Notes under the pieces: generated by a model
Told to the model about the DNA's origin: nothing
Database searches by the model: none
What the model saw: only the letters and a program-made list of their open reading frames with translations
Shown: positions 24,072 through 32,529 of the stretch, piece after piece
Layout: each line of letters begins with the position of its first letter
Position numbering within the stretch: the first letter of the stretch is position 1
Position numbers and translations under genes: made by a program
Assembly (NCBI RefSeq): GCF_004362215.1
Contig: NZ_SNWR01000002.1
Coordinates: forward strand, 124,001 to 188,000
DNA from: Paractinoplanes brasiliensis
Lineage (GTDB): Bacteria > Actinomycetota > Actinomycetes > Mycobacteriales > Micromonosporaceae
DNA: 64,000 nt
Direction: 5' to 3'

Positions 24072-24691
24072 TACTCGAAACGCGAGGGGTCGCCCGCCCC
24101 CGTACGCAGAATCTCGGGCTCGCCGCCGGAGAGGTCGACAACCGTCGTCGGCACCACGCCGCCGTCGCCGGAGTCGACGACCGCGTCCACCGCGTGATCG
24201 AGAGTTTCCTTGATCTCCCAGCCCATGGTCATCGGCTCCTCCTGCCCCGGCAGCAGCAGCGTGCTCGACACCAGCGGCTCGCCCAGCTCGGCCAGGATCG
24301 CCTGCGCGACGACATGGTCGGGGATGCGCACGCCGACCGTCTTCTTCTTCGGGTGCAGCAGGCGGCGCGGCACCTCCTTGGTGGCGGGCAGGATGAACGT
24401 GTACGGCCCCGGCGTCGCCGACTTGATCGTCCGGAACGACGCGTTGTTGATCTGCACGAACTGGCCCAGCTGCGCGAAGTCGTGGCACATCAGCGTGAAA
24501 TGGTGCTTGTCGTCGAGGTGCCGGATCTCGCGGATGCGGTCCAGGCCGTCCTTGTTGCCCATCCGGCAGCCCAGCGCGAAACACGAGTCGGTCGGATAGG
24601 CGATGAGCCCGTCACCCCGGACGATGTCGGCCACCTGCCGGAGCGAACGGGGCTGCGGGTTGTCCGGGTGCACGTCGAAATACTTCGCCAC
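24071..24691 (-). CDS. yciO: YciO/YrdC/Sua5-type protein (threonylcarbamoyl-AMP synthase-like)
   Basis: The 206-residue protein aligns by eye with E. coli YciO along its length: KYFDVHPDNPQPRSLRQ, GLIAYPTDSCFALGCRMGNK, HHFTLMCHDFAQL, TPGPYTFILPATKEVPRRLL and VGVRIPDH. The fold is that of YrdC/Sua5, which makes the threonylcarbamoyl-AMP intermediate for tRNA t6A; YciO itself is a paralogue whose activity is less certain. It is monocistronic, and its 3' end touches the repeat that follows the WD40 gene. Confidence 0.92.
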   Translation of the reverse strand: MAKYFDVHPDNPQPRSLRQVADIVRGDGLIAYPTDSCFALGCRMGNKDGLDRIREIRHLDDKHHFTLMCHDFAQLGQFVQINNASFRTIKSATPGPYTFILPATKEVPRRLLHPKKKTVGVRIPDHVVAQAILAELGEPLVSSTLLLPGQEEPMTMGWEIKETLDHAVDAVVDSGDGGVVPTTVVDLSGGEPEILRTGAGDPSRFE

Positions 24692-24769
24692 CGGTAAAGC
24701 CTAATGAGTCACCCAGCGTGAGGGCGGGCAGATCAACCCCGTTTCCGCGTACGGGGTGACAGCCGCTCC

Positions 24770-25621
24770 TCAGGGGGCCGGCCGGCGGGTGGCGCGCAGG
24801 CCGTGGATGACGGCGGCCATGTCCTGCTCGCCGTGCCCGAGGGCGGCCGTCTCGGCGTACAGGGAACGACAGACGTCGAGCAGCGGGGACGCGACGTCGC
24901 GGCGGCGCGCGGCCTCGACGATCAGCTCGTTGTTCTTCAGCACGTCGCGGATCGCCGCCTGCACCTCGAAATCGCCGGTGACCAGCTTGGCGGCCTTCAC
25001 GCGGGAGACGGCGCTGGCCATCGGACCGGCGTCGAGCACCTGCCGCAACAGGCCCGGGTCCAGCCCGTACGCCTCCGCGAAGTGGAACGCCTCGGCCAGC
25101 CCGGTCGCCATGCTGATCAGGAACGTGTTGACGGCCAGCTTCATGAGCAGCCCGCCGGGGACCTCCCCGCAGTCGACGGTCTGCCGGCACATCGGCGCGA
25201 TCACCCGGGCCGTCTCGCCGCGGTCGGCCGGCTCGCCCGCGACCATCGCGATCAGCTCGCCCGCCTCGGCCGGCCCGCGGGAACCCGAAACAGGCGCCTC
25301 GACGTACCGGCCGCCCCTGCTTTTGATCTTGTCGTTGAGTCCGGCCGAGAACTCGGGGCTGGTGGTGCCCATGTGCACGACCAGTTTCCCGCTGACGTCG
25401 ACGCCGGCGAGCACTTCGTCAATGGCCTGCTCGGTGGCGAGCATCAGCAGCACGGTGCCGGCCTTGCCGAAGACCTCGGCCGCCGTACGCGCGCGGACCG
25501 CACCCGGGGGAGTGTTGCCGCGATCGGTGCGGCTCCACACGATCAGGTCGGCGCCGGCCCGGGCCAGGTTGGCGGCCATCGGCGTACCCATCACGCCGAG
25601 CCCGAGAAACCCCACGGTCAT
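24770..25621 (-). CDS. 3-hydroxyisobutyrate dehydrogenase-like NAD(P)-dependent enzyme
   Basis: A 283-residue beta-hydroxyacid dehydrogenase. The Rossmann motif is at the start (MTVGFLGLGVMGTPMAANLA), the substrate-binding VEAPVSGSRGPAEAG lies near residue 115, and the catalytic Lys region GGLLMKLAVNTFL near 168. The family oxidises 3-hydroxyisobutyrate, tartronate semialdehyde or related acids, or reduces imines; the exact substrate is unclear. ATG 25621 is preceded by GGTGAG. It has no clear operon partner. Confidence 0.9.
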   Translation of the reverse strand: MTVGFLGLGVMGTPMAANLARAGADLIVWSRTDRGNTPPGAVRARTAAEVFGKAGTVLLMLATEQAIDEVLAGVDVSGKLVVHMGTTSPEFSAGLNDKIKSRGGRYVEAPVSGSRGPAEAGELIAMVAGEPADRGETARVIAPMCRQTVDCGEVPGGLLMKLAVNTFLISMATGLAEAFHFAEAYGLDPGLLRQVLDAGPMASAVSRVKAAKLVTGDFEVQAAIRDVLKNNELIVEAARRRDVASPLLDVCRSLYAETAALGHGEQDMAAVIHGLRATRRPAP

Positions 25622-25925
25622 GCCGCTCACCGTAGATCCACGCGCCGTCTGCGGGCGGCGGCCAATTCCCGGTTCGTGGCCTACAGCGCGGCGACCAGCA
25701 TCCTGGGACGGCCCCCCGCACCCCGATCCGCACGGCATTTGCCCGGCATCTCGGTTTGCCGGGTGTCGGCCTCACGCCGCTCGCGGCGACAGGAACGGCG
25801 GGCTCGGCCCGTGCCGGCCGCTCCGGCCGCCTGTCACCTTTCGCCATCCGAAACCCGCCCGCCGGCCACTGTGGACTGTGCAATGCTGCGTTCGTCCAGC
25901 GGATCGACCTGCCGGAGGCCAGCCC
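25622..25925. other. Intergenic gap with no recognised gene
   Basis: About 300 bases between divergent genes. I see no convincing reading frame, promoter pair or structured RNA, only GC-rich inverted words such as GCCGGCCGCTCCGGCCGC. Confidence 0.5.
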
Positions 25926-26171
25926 ATGCCCGTGTCCGTCAACCTCGACGCCCTGCTCGACGAGCCCTTCCGCGACCTGCCCCTGACCGAGCTGGTCAAC
26001 GCCCCGGTCGCAGCCCTCTCCGGCGTGAGCGACGAGGAAGCCGAGGGCCTGCGCCTGGCCTTCGGCATCAACACCATCGCCGACCTGGCCGCCAACCCGT
26101 TCATCCGCGCCGCCACAGCGATCGCCCGCATGGCCGAGGCCGTCGAAACCCCCCTTCCGCCAACCGACTAG
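25926..26171 (+). CDS. Small helical conserved protein (HhH/DUF4332-like)
   Basis: The 81-residue product (PVSVNLDALLDEPFRDLPLT, then ELVNAPVAALSGVSDEEAEG and FGINTIADLAANPFIRAATA) looks like a helix-hairpin-helix fold of the sort found in DUF4332-type proteins. Function is not known to me. GGAGG precedes ATG 25926 by seven bases, giving a confident start. It is monocistronic, beside a decayed transporter gene. Confidence 0.72.
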   Translation: MPVSVNLDALLDEPFRDLPLTELVNAPVAALSGVSDEEAEGLRLAFGINTIADLAANPFIRAATAIARMAEAVETPLPPTD

Positions 26172-26209
26172 CCAAGCCGTGCCGCTGTTCACGCCCTGTA
26201 CGCGGCGGC

Positions 26210-26391
26210 GCTTGCCCGAACAGATCGTGACCACGGTGAACTGCTGCCGGTAAAGCGACCAGAACGCGGCGCCGGCGATGAACATGGGGATCAAGGCCAG
26301 GGCCCGGCGGCGTTCCGCATCGTTGATCCGCCCGCCGGCGAGGATCACCACGAAGTACGCGACCGCGGCCACGATCGACAGCTCATGTGCC
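26210..26391 (-). pseudogene. Fragment of a POT/PTR2 peptide transporter gene
   Basis: A minus-strand frame encodes LSIVAAVAYFVVILAGGRIN and the signature IAGAAFWSLYRQQFTVVTI, a segment typical of proton-dependent oligopeptide (POT) transporters in actinomycetes. A stop codon lies just upstream of this stretch, and after the KRRR at its end the similarity ceases, so only about 60 of some 480 residues remain. This is the relic of a deleted transporter gene trapped between two intact genes. Confidence 0.68.
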
Positions 26392-26444
26392 GCGGCCTAC
26401 CCGGAAACATGGCGGTCAAAGGCGCTCTGGACCATGCTGGGGCT

Positions 26445-27872
26445 GTGGAAACTGAACTCTTCATCGGCGGTAAGTGGGTTCCCGCGTCGTCGGGGAACCG
26501 TTTCGACGTGCTGGACCCGGCGACCGGCGACGTGATCGCCTCGGTCGCGGACGGTGGTGAGAGCGACGCGATCGCCGCGGTGGACGCGGCGGCGGAGGCG
26601 GGCCCGGCCTGGGCGGCCACGGCTCCGCGCGTACGCGGGGAAGTGCTGCGGCGCGCGTGGGAGCTGATGACCGAGCGGGCCGACGAGCTCGCCAAGATGA
26701 TCAGTCTTGAGAACGGCAAGGCCCTGGTCGACGCGAAGGGCGAGGTCACGTACGCGGCCGAATTCTTCCGGTGGTTCGCCGAGGAGGCCGTACGGGGTGA
26801 GGGCCTGCTCGCGACCGCGCCCTCGGGCGCGAACCGCATCCTGGTCACCCGGCAGCCGGTCGGCGTGTGTGTGCTGGTCACGCCGTGGAACTTCCCGGCC
26901 GCGATGGCCACCCGCAAGATCGGCCCGGCCCTGGCGGCGGGCTGCACGGTGGTGCTCAAACCGGCCAGCGACACCCCGCTCACCGCGCTGGCCATGGCCG
27001 CGATCCTGGCCGAGGCCGGGGTGCCCTCGGGCGTGGTCAACGTGCTGCCGTCGCGCAGCTCGGGCAAGGTCGTCTCGCGGATGCTGCGTGACGCCCGGGT
27101 CCGCAAGCTGTCGTTCACCGGCTCGACCGAGGTGGGCCGTATCCTGCTGGCCCAGGCCGCCGACAACGTGATCAACACGTCGATGGAGCTGGGCGGCAAC
27201 GCGCCGTTCCTGGTGTTCGCCGACGCCGACCTCGACGCCGCGATCGAGGGCGCGATGATCGCCAAGATGCGCAACGGCGGCGAGGCCTGCACCGCGGCGA
27301 ACCGGTTCTACGTCGAGTCGTCGATCGCCGGCGCGTTCGCGCAGCGCCTGGCCGTTCGCATGGCGGCGCTGAAGGTCGGCCCCGGCGTCGAGGAGGGCAC
27401 ACAGGTCGGCCCGCTGGTCAACGAGGACACCGTGGCCAAGGTCGACGAGCTGGTCCGTGGCGCGCTCGACGCCGGCGCGAAGGCCGAGACCGGCGGCGCC
27501 CGCCCGTCCGGGGCCGGCTTCTACTACCCGCCGACGGTGCTCACGGGGGTCGCGCCCGACTCGCCGATCCTGCGTGAGGAGATCTTCGGGCCGGTCGCCC
27601 CGATCGTCACGTTCACCGGCGAGGACGAGGCCGTACGGCTGGCCAACGACACCGAGTTCGGCCTGGTGGCGTACGTCTACACCGGCGACCTGGCGCGCGG
27701 CCTGCGGGTCAGCGAGGCGATCGAGGCCGGCATGGTGGGCCTCAACCGGGGCCTCGTCAGCGACCCGGCGGCGCCGTTCGGCGGCGTCAAGCAGAGCGGC
27801 ATCGGCCGTGAGGGCGGGCACGAGGGCCTGCTCGAATACCTCGAGTCGAAGTACATCGCCGTCAACTGGTGA
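26445..27872 (+). CDS. gabD: NAD(P)-dependent succinate-semialdehyde dehydrogenase
   Basis: A 475-residue aldehyde dehydrogenase with the family landmarks: LFIGGKWVPASSG, CVLVTPWNFPAAMATRKIGP, the NAD-site FTGSTEVGRILL, the general-base Glu of MELGGNAPFLVF, and the nucleophile Cys of NGGEACTAANRFY. The CTAANR context is typical of succinate-semialdehyde dehydrogenase, which feeds 4-aminobutyrate carbon into succinate. I chose GTG 26445, with GGGG seven bases upstream and the usual VETELFIGG start; an ATG at 26409 is an alternative. Its end overlaps the convergent GNAT gene by 11 bases. Confidence 0.92.
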   Translation: METELFIGGKWVPASSGNRFDVLDPATGDVIASVADGGESDAIAAVDAAAEAGPAWAATAPRVRGEVLRRAWELMTERADELAKMISLENGKALVDAKGEVTYAAEFFRWFAEEAVRGEGLLATAPSGANRILVTRQPVGVCVLVTPWNFPAAMATRKIGPALAAGCTVVLKPASDTPLTALAMAAILAEAGVPSGVVNVLPSRSSGKVVSRMLRDARVRKLSFTGSTEVGRILLAQAADNVINTSMELGGNAPFLVFADADLDAAIEGAMIAKMRNGGEACTAANRFYVESSIAGAFAQRLAVRMAALKVGPGVEEGTQVGPLVNEDTVAKVDELVRGALDAGAKAETGGARPSGAGFYYPPTVLTGVAPDSPILREEIFGPVAPIVTFTGEDEAVRLANDTEFGLVAYVYTGDLARGLRVSEAIEAGMVGLNRGLVSDPAAPFGGVKQSGIGREGGHEGLLEYLESKYIAVNW

Positions 27873-28398
27873 CGATGTCCTTGCGCATCCGCACGATCGG
27901 GACGGGGGCGCCCCCGCGGGCGTCCTCGACCCGTTCCACCTCGGCGAAGCCGTAACTGCGGTACAGCGGCTCCCCGGCCAGGGTCGCCATCAGCTCGAGC
28001 CGGGTGAACCCCTCGGCGGCGGCCGCCCGCTCACAGAGCCCGAGGATCATCCGCCCCACCCCGCGCCGCGTGAAGCCGGGATGCGTGTACATGGCCCGCA
28101 CCTTGGCCGGGTCCTTCGCCGGGTCGAGCAGCGCCGAGTCCCGGGTGGCCGAGTGATCGCCGCCGTACAGGGTGGCCCGCCGGCTCCACCCGCCGCACCC
28201 CGCCGGCTCGCCGTCCGACTCGATCACGAAGTACGTCCCGTCGTCGATCAGCTGCGTGTCCAGTCCCATGATCGCCTTGCTGCTGCGAATCTGATCGTCG
28301 TTGAGAAACCCCTTGAGCAGCTCCGCGATGGCCAGCTCCACCAGCCCGTTCAGCAGTTCAACATCGTCCCGGGTGGCAACCCGGCTCGTCAGAGACAT
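27862..28398 (-). CDS. GNAT-family acetyltransferase
   Basis: A 178-residue single-domain GNAT enzyme. The acetyl-CoA loop is YTHPGFTRRGVGRMILGLCE near residue 110, followed by the typical LYRSYGF turn. It is convergent with the gabD-like gene and shares its last 11 bases. The acceptor substrate is unknown. Confidence 0.92.
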   Translation of the reverse strand: MSLTSRVATRDDVELLNGLVELAIAELLKGFLNDDQIRSSKAIMGLDTQLIDDGTYFVIESDGEPAGCGGWSRRATLYGGDHSATRDSALLDPAKDPAKVRAMYTHPGFTRRGVGRMILGLCERAAAAEGFTRLELMATLAGEPLYRSYGFAEVERVEDARGGAPVPIVRMRKDIVTS

Positions 28399-28434
28399 CC
28401 CCGCATTCTCCCGCGGAACCCGTCCCTCGTCCGG

Positions 28435-29712
28435 TCACGCCACGGCCGACCAGAGCGAGTCCAGCGGAAGCACCAGAGTGCCGTCGTCGAATCGGTAACT
28501 CAGAGCGCCGGTGTAGAGCACCACGGCCGTAGCGAGGCGCTTGCCGAGACGAGCGCGAAGCGCCTTGATGCCGGCGAGGTCGGGCTGCTCGACGCGGGTG
28601 CCGGCCTTGATCTCGAACGCAAAGACCATCCCGTCGTCGCGTTCGAGCACCAGATCGACCTCGTGGCCTTCGGACGTGCGGAAATGCCCGACCGCGACGG
28701 GTGCGTCCGACCAGCTCACCTGCCGGAGGATTTCGCCGACTGCGAAGGTCTCCACCAGATGGCCGTACTCCGTCAACGCCGCCGGATCATTCGTGGCGAT
28801 CTTTTCCGGCGTGAGAGCGAGAAGCCACGCCATGACGCCGGAGTCGATCAAATGAACTTTCGGCTGGCGGGCTACCCGGGAGCCGAGCGTTGTTCCCCAG
28901 GCGGGCAGACGCAGGACCAGGAAGACAGCCTCGAGGAGCTTGAGGTAGTTCTCCGCGCTGGACTTCTCCATCCCTACCGCCGAGGCCGCCCCGGTGATGT
29001 TCAACACCTGGCCCGAGCGTGAGCCGAGGACGCGGAGAAGCCGGGGAAGCATCTCTCGCTGACGGACCCGGCTCAGCTCGAGCACATCACGCTCGATGAC
29101 GAGATCGAGGTAGTTGGCGAACCAGCGTGAGCGGGACCGCCCTGAGGGCCGGCGCAACGCCACCGGCATTCCGCCGGAGGTGATCCGCCGGGCGTAGTCG
29201 GCCCGGGTCGTGGTGGACGGCGTGGTGCCGAGCGACACATCAACGCCATCGAGCAGCCGATGCACCAAGGGGTCGCCGCCGGCGCCGTCGATTTCCGCCT
29301 GGGTCAGGGGAAGTACGTCGAGGATGTCGACGCGTCCGGTCAACGCCTGACCCGCCTCGGGCAACGTCGTGTACCGCGTCGATCCGGCCAGAACGTACCG
29401 TCCTGGGCTGAGATCCCGGTTCAGTTCGGCCTTGATGGCGCTGAGGAGGTCGGGGACATGCTGGTACTCGTCGATCAGGATAGGCCCGGGACCACTGACG
29501 AACCGCCCGGGATCCGCGCGTACCGCAGCTCGTGTAGCGGGATCGTCGCAGTCGATCACGGACCGTTCGAAGCGCTCGGCGAGAGCGTGGAGGAGGGTGC
29601 TCTTGCCAACGGTGCGGGGACCGTTCAGAACCAACGCCGGTTCCTCGGTCAGGCGGCGAGCAAGCACGGCCGTCAGCTGGCGCGGAGCGATGCCGGTAAG
29701 AGATCCGTCCAC
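28435..29712 (-). CDS. AAA_14/DUF4143 ATPase
   Basis: The 425-residue protein has an N-terminal AAA_14 ATPase (Walker A LNGPRTVGKSTLLHAL, Walker B GPILIDEYQHVPDL) and a C-terminal DUF4143 domain with a nuclease-like core (EGHEVDLVLERDDGMVFAFE then IKAG, matching E-x-D ... E-x-K). This family is widespread and sporadically distributed; its role is unproven, though toxin- or defence-type functions have been suggested. The GTG start at 29712 lacks a good ribosome site. It is flanked by a 580-base gene-free stretch of lower GC, compatible with acquisition by transfer. Confidence 0.87.
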   Translation of the reverse strand: MDGSLTGIAPRQLTAVLARRLTEEPALVLNGPRTVGKSTLLHALAERFERSVIDCDDPATRAAVRADPGRFVSGPGPILIDEYQHVPDLLSAIKAELNRDLSPGRYVLAGSTRYTTLPEAGQALTGRVDILDVLPLTQAEIDGAGGDPLVHRLLDGVDVSLGTTPSTTTRADYARRITSGGMPVALRRPSGRSRSRWFANYLDLVIERDVLELSRVRQREMLPRLLRVLGSRSGQVLNITGAASAVGMEKSSAENYLKLLEAVFLVLRLPAWGTTLGSRVARQPKVHLIDSGVMAWLLALTPEKIATNDPAALTEYGHLVETFAVGEILRQVSWSDAPVAVGHFRTSEGHEVDLVLERDDGMVFAFEIKAGTRVEQPDLAGIKALRARLGKRLATAVVLYTGALSYRFDDGTLVLPLDSLWSAVA

Positions 29713-30293
29713 GGATGGCAGCCTATCTTCTTCCGCATCTCCGGACAAAATTTTCCGTATTTGCAGGCTGTGGATTCCGCATCTTGAGCGCTGTTCCCGC
29801 TTGCGAGACTGATGTTGCCTCCCCGTCCCGTGGTGGTCGGTACGGATCGTTACCGCCGGCTCTATCGGTGTCGTGGTCGAGCGGCCCGCCGCATCGGTAT
29901 TCTTGCGCCCCGACTGCGTGGGTTCCGTTGCATGCCGCACCGCTTTCGCTGTCGGTGATTAGTGAATTGCTCTGCGTATTTGGTTGCAGCCGGGCGAGGT
30001 TTGCCGTTCCTTGTGGGAAGGTTGCAGGCCGAATGGCTGGTCCTGGGCGGCGTCCGGACGAGGTGAGCGTCCTGATGGACGATTTTCGGCGGGAGCCGTG
30101 GGCGCTGACCAGCAAAAGATCACAATTGCCGATACCGAACGTAACTCGAGGGTGCTTACGGACGGGAAATGAACTATTTTTCTCTCCGGTGCCGTACCCC
30201 CTGTCGGGCGCGCCCTTGCCTGCCTGATACTTGGGCGGCTTGAGCGGACCTCATACAGGTCGAAGTTCCACCCGGAGAGGAAGCTTCCCCAAG
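29713..30293. other. Long intergenic stretch upstream of the sugar-binding gene
   Basis: About 580 bases without a convincing gene. By eye it is less GC-rich and has more T-rich words than the neighbours. It must hold the promoter of the sugar-binding lipoprotein gene, but I cannot place it confidently. Confidence 0.45.
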
Positions 30294-31445
30294 ATGCGCA
30301 AGAAACTGTTGGCTATCGCCGCCGTCGGCCTGATGGCGACGGCCACCATGACTGCGTGTGACGACTCCGGTGATTCCGGTGAGGCGAGTGGCGGCGGGAG
30401 CTACGCCGGCAGCGGTGAGACCAAGGAACGCGTCGGTGTGATCCTGCCCGACACCAAGAGCTCGAACCGGTGGACCAACGAGGACCCGAAGTATCTGAAG
30501 GCGGCGTTCGACGCGCAGAAGGTTCCCGTCGAGATCGTGAACGCCGGGGGCGACCGGGCCAAGTTCGTGCAGATCGCCGAGTCGATGCTCGACAGCGGCG
30601 TCAAGGTCCTGATCATCGCGAACCTCGACCCCGAGAGCGGCAAGGAAGTGCTGGCCAAGGCGCGGGAGAAGAAAATCCCGACGATCGACTACGACCGCCT
30701 GACGCTCAACGGCAACGCCAACTACTACGTCAGCTTCGACAACGTGCAGGTCGGCGCCCTGCAGGCGTACGGGCTGCAGAAGTGCCTGCGGGCCAAGAAG
30801 GTGTCGAACCCGATCATCGCCCAGCTCAACGGTTCGCCCTCGGACAACAACGCCACCCTCTTCAAGGAGGGCTATGAGGGCGTGCTGAACGAGATGTACG
30901 ACAAGGCGCAGTACACCGTCGGCCCCGCCCAGTGGGTGCCGGACTGGGAGCCCGAAGAGGCCGAAAAGATCTTCGAGCAGATGCTGACCCAGTCGCCCCA
31001 GATCGGCGGCGTGCTCGCGGCCAACGACGGCATCGGCAACGCGGTCATCAAGGTGCTCCGCAAGTACAAGCGCAACGGCGTCGTGCCGGTCACCGGCCAG
31101 GACGCCACGCTCGAGGGCGTGCAGAACATCCTGACCGGCGACCAGTGCATGACGGTCTACAAGGCCGTGAAGCAGGAGGCGGACAACGCCGCCCGGCTGG
31201 CGGTCCAGCTGTTCAAGGGTGAGAACCCGACGGCCAACGACACGATCAAGGACCCGGAGTCGGGCGGCTACGTGCCGTTCATCTCGCTGGAGCCGAAGCC
31301 GATCACGCTGGCCAACATCAACGACGTCGTGTTGACCGACAAGTACATCGCCGAGGCCGAGCTCTGCAAGGGCAAGTACCTCGCGCTGTGCCAGCAGCAC
31401 GGTGTCGGCCGGTTCGCCAAGGACAAGAACGACGACGACAGCTGA
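30294..31445 (+). CDS. Sugar ABC transporter substrate-binding lipoprotein (XylF-like)
   Basis: A 383-residue lipoprotein (hydrophobic start, lipobox-like ATMTACDD with Cys near residue 22) followed by a type-I periplasmic binding fold. RVGVILPDTKSSNRW, LIIANLDPESGKEVLAKARE, IPTIDYDRLTLNGNANYYVS and VLAANDGIGNAVIKVL match D-xylose-binding XylF-type proteins. It should capture a pentose or related sugar outside the cell. A good ribosome site (GGAGAGGAAG) precedes ATG 30294. No ATPase or permease gene is adjacent, and a strong terminator follows, so it is an orphan here and must use a transporter encoded elsewhere. Confidence 0.9.
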   Translation: MRKKLLAIAAVGLMATATMTACDDSGDSGEASGGGSYAGSGETKERVGVILPDTKSSNRWTNEDPKYLKAAFDAQKVPVEIVNAGGDRAKFVQIAESMLDSGVKVLIIANLDPESGKEVLAKAREKKIPTIDYDRLTLNGNANYYVSFDNVQVGALQAYGLQKCLRAKKVSNPIIAQLNGSPSDNNATLFKEGYEGVLNEMYDKAQYTVGPAQWVPDWEPEEAEKIFEQMLTQSPQIGGVLAANDGIGNAVIKVLRKYKRNGVVPVTGQDATLEGVQNILTGDQCMTVYKAVKQEADNAARLAVQLFKGENPTANDTIKDPESGGYVPFISLEPKPITLANINDVVLTDKYIAEAELCKGKYLALCQQHGVGRFAKDKNDDDS

Positions 31446-31458
31446 GACGCTGACCGGT

Positions 31459-31487
31459 GAAAAGGGGGCCCGAGCGGCCCCCTTTTC
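31459..31487 (+). terminator. Bidirectional intrinsic terminator
   Basis: A 12-bp perfect stem (GAAAAGGGGGCC / GGCCCCCTTTTC) with a 5-base loop lies between convergent genes. It has A and T tracts on its two sides, so it should work on both strands. Confidence 0.75.
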
Positions 31488-31490
31488 GCG

Positions 31491-32513
31491 TCACTGGGCG
31501 AGCAGCTCCCGCACCCGGGGGACGACCTTCTCGCCGTACAGGGAAATCGCCTTGATCATGTGCTCGTGGGGCAGCGTGCCGGCCGAGTACTTCAGGTCGA
31601 AGCGCTGGATCCCGAGGTGCTTGATGGTGTGCGCGACCTTCTGCGCCACGGTCTCGGGCGAGCCGACGTGCCAGGCGCCGTCGCGCACGTCGATCTCGAA
31701 GCGGTCGCGGCTCAGCGGCGGCCAGCCCCGCTCCCGGCCGATCCGGTTGAGCATGGTGCGCGCGTGCGGCCAGAGGATCTCGACGGCCTCCTCGTCGGTC
31801 TCGGCCACGAAACCGGGGCAGTGCACGGCGACCGGCTGCTCGGGCTGCTCGAACTCCTTGAGCGCGCGCTGGTAGAGCTCGACGTACGGGGCGAAGCGGA
31901 CCGGCTCGCCGCCGATGATCGCCAGCACCAGCGGCAGGCCGTGCTGCGCCGCCCGGACCACCGACTCGGGGCTGCCGCCCACCCCGATCCACGTACGGAT
32001 GCGGCCCGACTCGGTCTTGGGGTAGACCTGCTGGTCGGTCAGCGGCGGCCGGACCGTGCCCGACCAGGTGACCGGGCCCTCGTCGAGCAGCTTGACCATC
32101 AGGTCGGCCTTTTCCTCGAAGAGCCGTTCGTAGTCGGTCAGGTCGAAGCCGAAAAGCGGGAACGACTCGGTGAACGAGCCACGGCCCAGGATGATCTCGG
32201 CCCGCCCGTTCGAGACCGCGTCGAGGGTGGCGAACCGCTCGAAGACGCGTACGGGGTCGTCCGAGCTGAGCACGGTGACGGCGGTGCCCAGTTTGATGCG
32301 CTCGGTGCGCGAGGCGATGGCGGCCAGTACGATCTCGGGGGAGGAGACCGCGAAGTCGTCGCGGTGGTGCTCGCCCAGGCCGAAACCGTCGATGCCCAGA
32401 CTGTCGGCGAGCACGGCCTGCTCGACGACGTTGCGGATGACTTGCGCGTACGTCAGCTTCTGGCCGTGTTCGCCGACGGTGACGTCGCCGAAAGTATCGA
32501 GTCCGAATTCCAC
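31491..32513 (-). CDS. LLM-class flavin-dependent oxidoreductase
   Basis: A 340-residue luciferase-like monooxygenase fold: LADSLGIDGFGLGEHHRDDF near residue 40, IKLGTAVTVLSSDDPVRVFE, and the LDAVSNGRAEIILGRGSFTE strand-turn that binds flavin phosphate. Such enzymes use FMNH2 or F420; actinomycete members often use F420, but the cofactor cannot be told here. It follows smpB by 16 bases on the same strand and may be co-transcribed with it. Confidence 0.92.
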   Translation of the reverse strand: MEFGLDTFGDVTVGEHGQKLTYAQVIRNVVEQAVLADSLGIDGFGLGEHHRDDFAVSSPEIVLAAIASRTERIKLGTAVTVLSSDDPVRVFERFATLDAVSNGRAEIILGRGSFTESFPLFGFDLTDYERLFEEKADLMVKLLDEGPVTWSGTVRPPLTDQQVYPKTESGRIRTWIGVGGSPESVVRAAQHGLPLVLAIIGGEPVRFAPYVELYQRALKEFEQPEQPVAVHCPGFVAETDEEAVEILWPHARTMLNRIGRERGWPPLSRDRFEIDVRDGAWHVGSPETVAQKVAHTIKHLGIQRFDLKYSAGTLPHEHMIKAISLYGEKVVPRVRELLAQ

Positions 32514-32529
32514 TTGATCACTCTAGGTC

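Noticed and set aside
29713..30293. Several short frames in the 580-base gap
   Set aside because: No ribosome sites, no family resemblance and atypical composition.
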